From assembly GCF_020539505.1 (NCBI RefSeq), contig NZ_JACDXW010000003.1, positions 186,001 to 250,000 of the forward strand: a DNA stretch of 64,000 bases, read 5' to 3'. Shown here piece by piece: positions 56,351-64,000 of this stretch; the first letter of the stretch is position 1, and each line of letters begins with the position of its first letter. Origin of the DNA: Mesopusillimonas faecipullorum (lineage in GTDB: Bacteria > Pseudomonadota > Gammaproteobacteria > Burkholderiales > Burkholderiaceae_B). Both the position numbers and the translations under genes were made by a program. The notes beneath the pieces are model-generated. The model made no database searches, was not told where the DNA came from, and saw only the letters and a program-made list of their open reading frames with translations.

Positions 56351-56365
56351 TAGGGACGCTCCCTA
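56351..56365. promoter_or_regulatory. Palindrome TAGGGA-CGC-TCCCTA upstream of gltB
   Basis: Perfect 6-bp arms around 3 nt, 74 bp before the gltB start codon and directly after an AT-rich stretch. It could be an operator or a leader hairpin. No regulator is identified. Confidence 0.35.
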
Positions 56366-56438
56366 ATAAAATTCGTTGTGATACCGGAAGCTCAGCGTTA
56401 TCTTTTCCTCTCCTAGCATCGCCCTGGAAGGTTTTACG

Positions 56439-59400
56439 ATGACGAACGCCGCCTCCTGTCCATTGCCCGAAGAAAAGCCTGTAGTCCTGCATCGCAGGCC
56501 TACCGCTTCCATCGGCCTCTACGACCCGAAGAACGAGCATGACGCCTGTGGTGTCGGCTTTGTCGCTCATATCAAGGGCAAGAAAAGTCACGCCATCATT
56601 CAGCAAGGCTTGAAGATTCTTGAGAACCTGGACCATCGCGGTGCGGTGGGCGCCGACAAACTGATGGGCGACGGCGCCGGGATCCTGATTCAGATCCCCG
56701 ACACGCTTTACCGCGAAGACATGGCCGCACAAGGCGTCAAGCTGCCGCCGCCAGACGAATACGGCGTCGCCATGGTATTCCTGCCCAAGGAAACCGCCTC
56801 GCGCCTGGCCTGTGAGCGCGAGCTCGAGCGCGCCGTTCGCGATGAGGGACAAGTCGTATTGGGCTGGCGCGATGTGCCGGTGGATACCGACATGCCCATG
56901 TCTCCTACCGTCAAGGCCGTGACGCCTGTGATTCGCCAGCTCTTCATCGGGCGCGGACCCGACATCATGGTGCCCGACGCCCTTGAGCGTAAGCTTTACG
57001 TCATCCGTAAAACAGCCAGCCATGCCATCCAGCGCATGCAGCTTGCTCACGGCCAAGAGTATTACGTGCCTTCGGCTTCGGTTCGCACCGTGGTGTACAA
57101 GGGCCTTTTGCTGGCTGACCAGGTCGGTCGCTATTATCGCGACTTGTCGGACCCGCGCGCCGTGTCGGCACTGTCGCTGGTACACCAGCGCTTTTCCACC
57201 AATACCTTCCCTGCTTGGCCTTTATCCCACCCTTATCGGCTGATCGCGCACAACGGCGAAATCAACACCATCAAGGGCAACTTCAATTGGCTGCGCGCCC
57301 GCGAAGGCGCCATGCAATCCGCCGTGTTGGGCGACGATCTGACCAAGCTTTATCCCATAGTGTATGAAGGTCAGTCTGACACCGCCACCTTCGACAACTG
57401 CCTGGAACTGCTGGTGATGTCGGGCTATTCGCTGGCCCACGCCATGATGATGATGATTCCCGAAGCTTGGGAACAACATACCCATATGGATGAAAGCCGG
57501 CGCGCCTTCTACGAGTATCACGCCGCCATGATGGAGCCCTGGGATGGCCCGGCGGCCATGACCTTCACCGACGGTCGCCAAATCGGTGCGCTGCTTGACC
57601 GCAACGGTTTGCGCCCTGCACGTTATCTGATCACGGACGACGACATGGTGGTACTGGCTTCCGAAGCCGGCACCCTGCCGATTCCCGAACACCGCATCGT
57701 AAAAAAATGGCGTCTGCAGCCTGGGCGCATGCTGCTCATCGACCTGCAGCAAGGCCGCATCATCGACGATGCCGAGATCAAAACCCAGTTGGCCAATACA
57801 CGGCCGTATCGGCAATGGATCGAAAGACTGCGCGTCAAGCTGGAGTCGCTGCCTGCTCAACCCAACACGCCAACTCACCACTCACTGTCGCTGTTGCAGC
57901 GTCAACAAGCTTTCGGGTGGACCCAAGAAGACTTCAAGTTTGTTCTTGAGCCCATGGCGCGCAATGGCGAAGAAGCCACTGGCTCTATGGGTAACGATGC
58001 CCCGCTGGCTGTCCTTTCGGATAGACCCAAGCCCTTCTACAACTATTTCCGTCAGCTGTTCGCTCAGGTCACCAACCCCCCCATAGACCCCATACGCGAA
58101 CAACTGGTGATGTCGCTGGTGTCGTTCATCGGGCCCAAGCCCAACCTGCTGGACATCAATAACGTTAATCCGCCACTGCGCCTGGAAGTCGCGCAACCCG
58201 TGCTGGATTTTGCCGCCATGAGCCAGTTCCGCAACATTGGCGCTATCACCAGCCATAAATTCCGCAGCCTGGAGTTGGACATCACCTATCCGGTGGCCTG
58301 GGGCTCGGAAGGCATAGAAGCCTGCCTGGCCAGGCTGTGTGCGGATGCCGCCGATGCCGTCAGCAGCGGCAACAACGTGCTCATCATCACCGACAGAAAC
58401 ACCGATGCCACGCATGTGGCGATTCCGGCACTGCTGGCTACGTCGGCCATCCACCTGCATCTGATCCGCACCGGCTTGCGCACCCGCACCGGCCTGATCG
58501 TGGAAACGGGTTCGGCCCGCGAGGTTCATCATTTCGCATTGCTGGGCGGCTTTGGCGCCGAGGCCATTCACCCCTATCTCGCCCTGGAAACGCTGGCCGG
58601 CATGGAAGACGGCGACCACGCCATCCAGAACTACATCAAGGCCATAGGCAAAGGCTTGAACAAGGTCATGTCCAAGATGGGCATTTCGACCTATATGTCT
58701 TATACCGGCGCGCAGATTTTTGAAGCCGTGGGCCTGAGCTCCGCCTTGATCAAAACCTACTTTACCGGCACGCCCAGCAGCATAGAAGGCATGGATATTT
58801 TTGGGGTGGCGCAAGAAGCCCTGCGCTCGCACCACGCGGCCTTCCGCAATGACCCCATGCTTAGCAATGCCTTGGATCAGGGCGGCGAGTACGCCTACCG
58901 CGTCAATGCCGAAGCGCATATGTGGAGCCCGGAATCCATTGCCAAACTGCAGCACGCTACACGCAGCAATCAGTATTCCACCTACAAAGAGTACGCCCAG
59001 CTCATCAACGATCAAGCACGTCGGCAGATGACCTTGCGCGGTCTGTTTGCCTTCCGCGCCGACCCCGCCCAGGCGCTGCCGCTGTCCGAGGTTGAGCCTG
59101 CCAGCGAGATCGTCAAACGCTTTGCCACCGGCGCCATGTCGCTGGGCTCTATCTCTACCGAAGCGCATTCCGTCTTGGCCGTAGCCATGAACCGCATAGG
59201 CGGCAAATCCAATACGGGTGAAGGCGGCGAAGACGAACTGCGTTACCGCGCGGAAATGCGCACCGGCAACAGTGGCATTCAGGACGGCGATAGCCTGGCC
59301 TCGGTACTGGGCGACGATCGCATCGAAGCCGATGTACCGCTCAAGGCAGGCGACTCCTTGCGCTCGCGCATCAAGCAAGTGGCATCGGGCCGTTTCGGCG

Positions 59401-61154
59401 TGTCCGCCGAGTACCTGTGCAGCGCCGATCAAATTCAGATCAAGATGGCCCAGGGCGCCAAACCGGGCGAAGGCGGCCAATTGCCCGGCCACAAGGTCTC
59501 TGAATATATCGCCAAGCTGCGCTACTCGGTGCCTGGCGTCGGGCTGATTTCGCCACCGCCCCACCACGACATTTATTCGATCGAAGACTTGGCCCAACTG
59601 ATACACGACCTGAAGAATGTGAATCCCCAGGCTGCCATCTCGGTCAAGCTGGTTTCCGAAGTCGGCGTGGGCACCATTGCCACCGGGGTCGTCAAGGCCA
59701 AGTCCGATCATTTGGTCATTGCCGGCCACGACGGCGGCACGGGGGCTTCACCTGTTTCGTCCATCAAACATGCCGGCGCCCCTTGGGAACTCGGCTTGGC
59801 TGAAACCCAGCAAACGCTGTTGCTCAACCACATGCGCAGCCGCATTCGCGTGCAGGTAGACGGCCAGCTCAAGACCGGGCGCGACGTCGTCATCGGTGCG
59901 CTGTTGGGTGCTGACGAGTTTGGCTTTGCCACCGCACCGCTGGTGGTGGAAGGCTGCATCATGATGCGCAAGTGCCATCTGAACACCTGCCCGGTCGGGG
60001 TAGCCACGCAAGACCCAGAACTGCGCCGCAAGTTCTCCGGACGTCCCGAGCACGTTATCAATTACTTTTTCTTCGTCGCCGAGGAAGTCCGCGAAATCAT
60101 GGCTCAGTTGGGCATACGCCGCTTTGACGAGCTGGTGGGCCGCGTGGATTTGCTCGAAACCCGCAGCGGCATTGAGCACTGGAAGAGCCAAGGGCTGGAT
60201 TTCTCTCGGGTATTCCAGGCCATTACAAACGACTCGCCGCTGCGTCAAACCGAAGAGCAAGACCACGGCATGGATCAGGCCTTGGATCACCTGCTGATAG
60301 AACGCAGCCAAGCCGCTCTGGAAAACGGCGAAAAAGTCTCTTTCATTACACCGGTACGCAACCGCAACCGTACCGTCGGAGCCATGCTGTCGGGTGCCGT
60401 CGCGCGCCGCTACGGCCACGACGGCCTGCCCGACGACACCATACACATACAGTGCAATGGCACCGCGGGCCAAAGCTTTGGCGCCTTCCTGACCCACGGC
60501 GTAACGCTGGACTTGGTAGGCGAAGGCAACGATTACGTGGGCAAGGGTCTTTCCGGTGGCCGCATCATCGTGCGCTCGCCCAACGACTTCCATGGTTATG
60601 GGCCCGAACACATTATTGCGGGCAACACCGTGCTGTACGGCGCTTTGGCCGGCGAAGCCTATTTCAACGGCGTGGTGGGCGAACGCTTTGCCGTGCGCAA
60701 CTCAGGTGCCGCCGCTGTTGTAGAAGGTACCGGCGACCATGGCTGCGAGTACATGACGGGCGGTACCGTTGTGGTCTTGGGCGAAACCGGTCGCAACTTC
60801 GGCGCCGGTATGTCGGGTGGCGTTGCCTATGTGTGGGACCCACACGGCAGCTTCGAGCAACGCTGCAATGCTTCCATGGTGACGCTCTCGGGCGTGCTGA
60901 GCAACGACGAGCAGCAGGCACGAGCTGAACAAGACACTTGGCACACCCTGCACCGTGGCGGCGAACGCGACACCGACGAGAACATCTTGCGCCACATGAT
61001 AGAAGCGCATTACCGCCACACTGGCAGCCTGCGCGCCAGAGAAATCCTGAACGACTGGCAACGCACACGCCTAGCCTTCGTCAAGGTCATGCCTACCGAA
61101 TATCTGCGAGCCCTCAAGACGCTTTGGGCCCAGACCACTCCGATTGCCGCCTGA
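56439..61154 (+). CDS. gltB: Glutamate synthase (NADPH) large subunit GltB
   Basis: A 1571-residue GltB making glutamate from glutamine and 2-oxoglutarate. The catalytic Cys is C37 in [10 protein letters not shown], so a 36-residue propeptide would be removed to free it. The glutaminase domain has [14 protein letters not shown]. The central and FMN domains follow ([54 protein letters not shown]). The 3Fe-4S cysteines are in [15 protein letters not shown], and the C-terminal GXGXG domain is [12 protein letters not shown]. An AAGGT ribosome binding site precedes the ATG at 56439. gltD follows by 11 bp. Long antisense frames are shadows. Confidence 0.97.
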   Translation: MTNAASCPLPEEKPVVLHRRPTASIGLYDPKNEHDACGVGFVAHIKGKKSHAIIQQGLKILENLDHRGAVGADKLMGDGAGILIQIPDTLYREDMAAQGVKLPPPDEYGVAMVFLPKETASRLACERELERAVRDEGQVVLGWRDVPVDTDMPMSPTVKAVTPVIRQLFIGRGPDIMVPDALERKLYVIRKTASHAIQRMQLAHGQEYYVPSASVRTVVYKGLLLADQVGRYYRDLSDPRAVSALSLVHQRFSTNTFPAWPLSHPYRLIAHNGEINTIKGNFNWLRAREGAMQSAVLGDDLTKLYPIVYEGQSDTATFDNCLELLVMSGYSLAHAMMMMIPEAWEQHTHMDESRRAFYEYHAAMMEPWDGPAAMTFTDGRQIGALLDRNGLRPARYLITDDDMVVLASEAGTLPIPEHRIVKKWRLQPGRMLLIDLQQGRIIDDAEIKTQLANTRPYRQWIERLRVKLESLPAQPNTPTHHSLSLLQRQQAFGWTQEDFKFVLEPMARNGEEATGSMGNDAPLAVLSDRPKPFYNYFRQLFAQVTNPPIDPIREQLVMSLVSFIGPKPNLLDINNVNPPLRLEVAQPVLDFAAMSQFRNIGAITSHKFRSLELDITYPVAWGSEGIEACLARLCADAADAVSSGNNVLIITDRNTDATHVAIPALLATSAIHLHLIRTGLRTRTGLIVETGSAREVHHFALLGGFGAEAIHPYLALETLAGMEDGDHAIQNYIKAIGKGLNKVMSKMGISTYMSYTGAQIFEAVGLSSALIKTYFTGTPSSIEGMDIFGVAQEALRSHHAAFRNDPMLSNALDQGGEYAYRVNAEAHMWSPESIAKLQHATRSNQYSTYKEYAQLINDQARRQMTLRGLFAFRADPAQALPLSEVEPASEIVKRFATGAMSLGSISTEAHSVLAVAMNRIGGKSNTGEGGEDELRYRAEMRTGNSGIQDGDSLASVLGDDRIEADVPLKAGDSLRSRIKQVASGRFGVSAEYLCSADQIQIKMAQGAKPGEGGQLPGHKVSEYIAKLRYSVPGVGLISPPPHHDIYSIEDLAQLIHDLKNVNPQAAISVKLVSEVGVGTIATGVVKAKSDHLVIAGHDGGTGASPVSSIKHAGAPWELGLAETQQTLLLNHMRSRIRVQVDGQLKTGRDVVIGALLGADEFGFATAPLVVEGCIMMRKCHLNTCPVGVATQDPELRRKFSGRPEHVINYFFFVAEEVREIMAQLGIRRFDELVGRVDLLETRSGIEHWKSQGLDFSRVFQAITNDSPLRQTEEQDHGMDQALDHLLIERSQAALENGEKVSFITPVRNRNRTVGAMLSGAVARRYGHDGLPDDTIHIQCNGTAGQSFGAFLTHGVTLDLVGEGNDYVGKGLSGGRIIVRSPNDFHGYGPEHIIAGNTVLYGALAGEAYFNGVVGERFAVRNSGAAAVVEGTGDHGCEYMTGGTVVVLGETGRNFGAGMSGGVAYVWDPHGSFEQRCNASMVTLSGVLSNDEQQARAEQDTWHTLHRGGERDTDENILRHMIEAHYRHTGSLRAREILNDWQRTRLAFVKVMPTEYLRALKTLWAQTTPIAA

Positions 61155-61165
61155 AGGAAGACATC

Positions 61166-62626
61166 ATGGGTAAACCCACCGGCTTCATTGAATACGCCCG
61201 CCTTCAACAGACCAGCCAGGCACCGCTGCAGCGCCTGAAGCACTGGCGTGAGTTCGTAGAGCCCCTGGACGCGCAGAAAGCTGGCGTTCAGGGCGCACGC
61301 TGCATGGATTGCGGCATCCCGTTTTGCACCTCGGGTTGCCCAGTGCACAACATCATTCCTGATTGGAATGACCTGGTTTATCACCAACAATGGCGCCAAG
61401 CGCTAGATGTACTGCACGCAACCAACAACTTCCCCGAGTTCACCGGTCGAGTCTGCCCTGCGCCTTGCGAGGCAGCCTGTACCTTGAATATCAACAGCGA
61501 TGCGGTCGGTATCAAGTCCATCGAGCACGCTATCATCGAGCATGCTTGGCAACAAGGCTGGGTCCTTCCTCAGCCACCTAAGCAACGCACCGGCAAGCGT
61601 GTTGCCGTCATCGGTTCGGGTCCCGCGGGCTTGGCATGTGCCCAGCAGTTGGCACGCGCCGGCCACGCCGTGACCGTCTTTGAAAAAAATGAGCGTGCCG
61701 GCGGCCTGCTGCGTTTTGGCATCCCCGATTTCAAGCTGGATAAGGCCATCATCGATCGCCGCATCAGCCAGATGGAAGCCGAAGGCGTCAGCTTTCAGCT
61801 TTCGACTTACGTAGGCGATGCCAAGAAGGCGCCCAGCGGCCTTTCCGTCGTCACCCCCAAGCAACTGAAAAAGGATTTCGACGCCATCGTGCTGGCCGGC
61901 GGCGCCGAGCAAGCTCGCGATCTGCCCATACCGGGCCGCGAGTTGCCCGGCGTGCATTTCGCCATGGATTTCCTGACTCAGCAAAACCGCGTCAATGCCG
62001 GTGCTCGCCTGGCTGACCAGATCAGCGCACACGGCAAACATGTGGTGGTGATTGGTGGCGGCGACACTGGTTCCGACTGCGTGGGCACCAGCAATCGCCA
62101 AGGCGCCGCCTCGGTCACCCAAATCGAACTCATGCCGCGCCCCCCGGAGGCCGAGAACAAAAGCCTGAGCTGGCCTTACTGGCCCGCCAAGCTGCGCACA
62201 TCGTCCTCGCATGAGGAAGGCTGCGAGCGTGATTGGGCCATCTCTTCTGTGGCTTTCGAAGGCGACGGCAAAGTTGAAAGCCTGCTTGCCACTCGCGTCA
62301 CCTGGCAAGCCGACCCCGTGACCGGCCAAATGAAAATGAAGCCAGTCGACGACACCACCATGAAACTGCCCGCAGACTTGGTATTGCTGGCCATGGGCTT
62401 TGTATCACCCGTGCCAGCCGTGCTTTCCGCCTTCGCAGTGGACGCCGACGGTCGTGGTAATGTCGTGGCCGACACCGAGCAATACCGCACTTCGGTAGAC
62501 AAGGTTTTTGCTGCCGGCGACATACGACGCGGCCAGTCTTTGGTGGTTTGGGCCATACGCGAAGGCCGCCAGTGCGCCCAATCGGTGGACGCCTGGCTGA
62601 TGGGGGAAAGCGTACTGCCGCGCTAA
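61166..62626 (+). CDS. gltD: Glutamate synthase (NADPH) small subunit GltD
   Basis: A 486-residue FAD/[4Fe-4S] subunit that passes electrons from NADPH to GltB. The N-terminal iron-sulfur cysteines are in [19 protein letters not shown] and [16 protein letters not shown]. The FAD dinucleotide motif is [20 protein letters not shown], with [15 protein letters not shown]; the NADPH motif is [20 protein letters not shown]. The end [20 protein letters not shown] is characteristic. The start ATG at 61166 has a GAAGGAAG ribosome binding site. The gene ends before a strong terminator. Confidence 0.97.
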   Translation: MGKPTGFIEYARLQQTSQAPLQRLKHWREFVEPLDAQKAGVQGARCMDCGIPFCTSGCPVHNIIPDWNDLVYHQQWRQALDVLHATNNFPEFTGRVCPAPCEAACTLNINSDAVGIKSIEHAIIEHAWQQGWVLPQPPKQRTGKRVAVIGSGPAGLACAQQLARAGHAVTVFEKNERAGGLLRFGIPDFKLDKAIIDRRISQMEAEGVSFQLSTYVGDAKKAPSGLSVVTPKQLKKDFDAIVLAGGAEQARDLPIPGRELPGVHFAMDFLTQQNRVNAGARLADQISAHGKHVVVIGGGDTGSDCVGTSNRQGAASVTQIELMPRPPEAENKSLSWPYWPAKLRTSSSHEEGCERDWAISSVAFEGDGKVESLLATRVTWQADPVTGQMKMKPVDDTTMKLPADLVLLAMGFVSPVPAVLSAFAVDADGRGNVVADTEQYRTSVDKVFAAGDIRRGQSLVVWAIREGRQCAQSVDAWLMGESVLPR

Positions 62627-62663
62627 GCTTGCTGCGCATAGCGCAGAACACCCTCTGTCAACG

Positions 62664-62709
62664 GCACCGGCCGGCCCTGTATCCACTCAGTGCCGGCCGG
62701 TGCTTTTTT
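62664..62709 (+). terminator. Rho-independent terminator of gltBD
   Basis: GCACCGGCCGGC / GCCGGCCGGTGC, 12-bp perfect arms with a 16-nt loop, followed by TTTTTT (62704-62709). It is 38 bp after the gltD stop codon. Confidence 0.92.
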
Positions 62710-62847
62710 GTCGACGGAAAGCGCTGATTCATCGAAAAACCCAGCCTAAGAATGCACACCGGTGATACAAATCAAGCATCCTGTTGAACAAGGCAGCCTG
62801 GGCACAAACTGGAGACGTCCTGCGCTGCCGTAGATAAGGAGGGGCCG

Positions 62848-62877
62848 AGCCGTAGCGGCAAAGAGAATGCTACGGCT
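62848..62877 (+). promoter_or_regulatory. Leader hairpin of the second adhesin gene
   Basis: AGCCGTAGC (62848-62856) and GCTACGGCT (62869-62877), 9-bp perfect arms around a 12-nt loop, 26 bp before the start codon and just ahead of the AAGGAG ribosome binding site. It may influence translation or mRNA stability; the 277-bp gap after gltD holds nothing else recognised. Confidence 0.45.
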
Positions 62878-62903
62878 TGTCAGCGCTTCCAAAAGGAGCC
62901 GAG

Positions 62904-64000
62904 ATGAAAAAGAAAGCACTGCCAATGACTGCTTTAGGCATGTTGATGGCCCAGCCGGCCATGGGGAATGTCAATTGCCCACCGGGCAACTCAACAACAC
63001 CTGTGACATGCACGATCACGGCGAGCCAAGGCGGCAATGGGCAGCAGCTTGTCATTGACTTCCTCAATGACACCGACGGCCTGCACACGGGCAACTCGGG
63101 CGGCGAATACACCGTCATCAACAGCGCCTCGCTTAGTGCCACACAATCGCCGTATGCACCCATCATGGTGCGCCTAAGGGGTGAAAACGGCTCCGGCCCA
63201 AGCGCAGCCTCCGATACAGACAACGGCTATCCAGGTGGCACCGGCGGCATCATCCATATCACCAACAATAGCGGCGCAACCCTCACGGCTTCAACGCTTC
63301 CCACCTCGGGTGAAACGGGCAACGCCCCGGGCATCTGGGACGATAAGGGTGCGATGTACGGCATCTATGCTGCCTCCGTCGCCGGCAATGGCGGCAACGG
63401 AAACGGCGGCATAGACGGCGCGGATGGCGGCGCCGGCGGCGCAGGACGTGCGGTCTACATCGATAACAACGGCAGTATCGATGTTCGAGGTGCCCCGTAC
63501 GGTGGTGTGGGCATCTTTGGTGCATCAATAGGAGGCGGCGGCGGACGCCAAGACGACTCCACCTTCGGCACAGGCAACCAAAAAGGCGGTAGCGGCGGCA
63601 ACAGCGACATCATTGTCATTTCCAACCAAGGAAGCGTCAATATATCGGCCACCGACGCCGGCAAGTATGTGTGGGGGATAGCCGGCGAATCGGTAGGCGG
63701 TGGGGGTGGCATCTACACAGGCAATGGCGGCAACGTCAATCCGAACGCCGCCTCCCTTATTCAGAACAGCGGCACGGTTCAGGTAAGCGCCGAGGGCACG
63801 GACATCATACAAGGGGTGCGTGGCCTATCCATGTTTGCGCAGGGCGGCGCCGGATACTCCTCCAACGATGGCAGCGACAACGGCGGCAAAGGCGGAGATT
63901 TCGGCCAGATGCGCATCGTCAACAGCGGCAAAATATCAGTGATCAGCGACTCCACCCCCTCAACCGCAGACCAGTCCTCCATGTCTGGGGGCATCGTCGT
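62904..64000 (+). CDS. Second glycine-rich repeat adhesin-like protein, 5' part
   Basis: The first 365 codons of a gene that runs off the right edge. The start ATG at 62904 has an AAGGAG ribosome binding site 7 bp upstream. The N-terminus MKKKALPMTALGMLMAQPAM is a typical signal peptide, with cleavage near AMG. A beta-helix-like region follows with repeated units such as GIFGASIGGGGGRQ, GIAGESVGGGGGIY and GLSMFAQGGAGY, the same kind of unit as in the giant autotransporter at 47887-54951. The beta-barrel or other secretion domain lies outside. A surface adhesin or autotransporter is likely. Confidence 0.82.
   Translation, partial: MKKKALPMTALGMLMAQPAMGNVNCPPGNSTTPVTCTITASQGGNGQQLVIDFLNDTDGLHTGNSGGEYTVINSASLSATQSPYAPIMVRLRGENGSGPSAASDTDNGYPGGTGGIIHITNNSGATLTASTLPTSGETGNAPGIWDDKGAMYGIYAASVAGNGGNGNGGIDGADGGAGGAGRAVYIDNNGSIDVRGAPYGGVGIFGASIGGGGGRQDDSTFGTGNQKGGSGGNSDIIVISNQGSVNISATDAGKYVWGIAGESVGGGGGIYTGNGGNVNPNAASLIQNSGTVQVSAEGTDIIQGVRGLSMFAQGGAGYSSNDGSDNGGKGGDFGQMRIVNSGKISVISDSTPSTADQSSMSGGIV

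Larger units (their letters stand above)
56096..56438. other. 343-bp intergenic region upstream of gltB
   Basis: The first third follows the araC-type gene and holds a weak hairpin with a T-run (56210-56231). The middle, 56200-56350, is strongly AT-rich, and a 15-bp palindrome follows at 56351-56365. It is likely to contain the gltBD promoter, but no clear -35/-10 pair could be fixed. No coding sequence was found. Confidence 0.7.

Noticed and set aside
57882-59729. Open 615-codon frame on the minus strand
   Set aside because: It is antisense to gltB, whose protein is unmistakable; a codon-bias shadow.
59748-60611. Open 287-codon frame on the minus strand
   Set aside because: Antisense to the C-terminal part of gltB; no start signal or family resemblance.
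60938-61165. N-terminal extension of gltD by 76 codons
   Set aside because: It would overlap the gltB end out of frame; the conserved GltD start MGKPTGF has its own strong ribosome binding site.

Overview
The window looks like a chromosomal segment of a betaproteobacterium of the family Alcaligenaceae (Bordetella/Achromobacter/Alcaligenes/Pusillimonas relatives). Three things point there: the gene set and order (rsmB, DUF4390, ntrY, ntrX lacking its AAA+ domain; gltB-gltD), a moderate-to-high GC content, and an abundance of ABC importers with periplasmic binding proteins. I cannot name the species from sequence alone. No rRNA, tRNA, CRISPR array, prophage or intact insertion sequence was seen.

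Layout. 1-12.4 kb is housekeeping: the 5' part of trmL, comF, a BioC-like methyltransferase, the rsmB-DUF4390-ntrY-ntrX operon, rimO-doxX, tyrB-trhO and a YdjM-like membrane protein. 12.6-15.8 kb holds a lipoprotein glycoside hydrolase followed by an AraC-type regulator. 15.8-18.2 kb is an accessory patch. It has a GC-rich DMT transporter beside a deleted old-yellow-enzyme gene, with short repeats on both sides, and a Phd/PIN toxin-antitoxin pair. 18.4-19.0 kb is a nitroreductase.

19.1-39.2 kb, all on the minus strand, is a large catabolic and transport block. It contains a NitT/TauT-type ABC importer with a GntR regulator; a fused ATP-dependent hydantoinase/oxoprolinase; a two-gene soluble fumarate-reductase-like oxidoreductase (flavoprotein plus a small [2Fe-2S] protein); a cysteine amidohydrolase of the isochorismatase superfamily; and two branched-chain-amino-acid-type ABC importers. 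At its upstream end two genes are broken: a second amidohydrolase (internal deletion) and a binding protein (1-nt frameshift). The combination suggests uptake and stepwise hydrolysis of a cyclic amide such as a hydantoin or N-methylhydantoin, with a redox step. The substrate is inference.

39.4-46.2 kb is B12-related: metH, and divergently a cobalamin riboswitch driving btuB-btuF. 46.2-47.9 kb has S-formylglutathione hydrolase and a transposase-like protein without its catalytic histidines. 47.9-55.0 kb encodes a 2354-residue glycine-rich autotransporter built from about 27 copies of a G-x-x-x-Q-S-I-G-G-G-G-G-like unit, next to a divergent AraC regulator. 56.4-62.6 kb is gltBD. From 62.9 kb to the right edge runs the start of a second adhesin with the same kind of repeat unit.

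Gene ends were placed by reading frames. Where several starts were possible, I chose by ribosome binding site, signal peptide or overlap with the neighbour. Residue ranges given as 'about' are estimates by eye.
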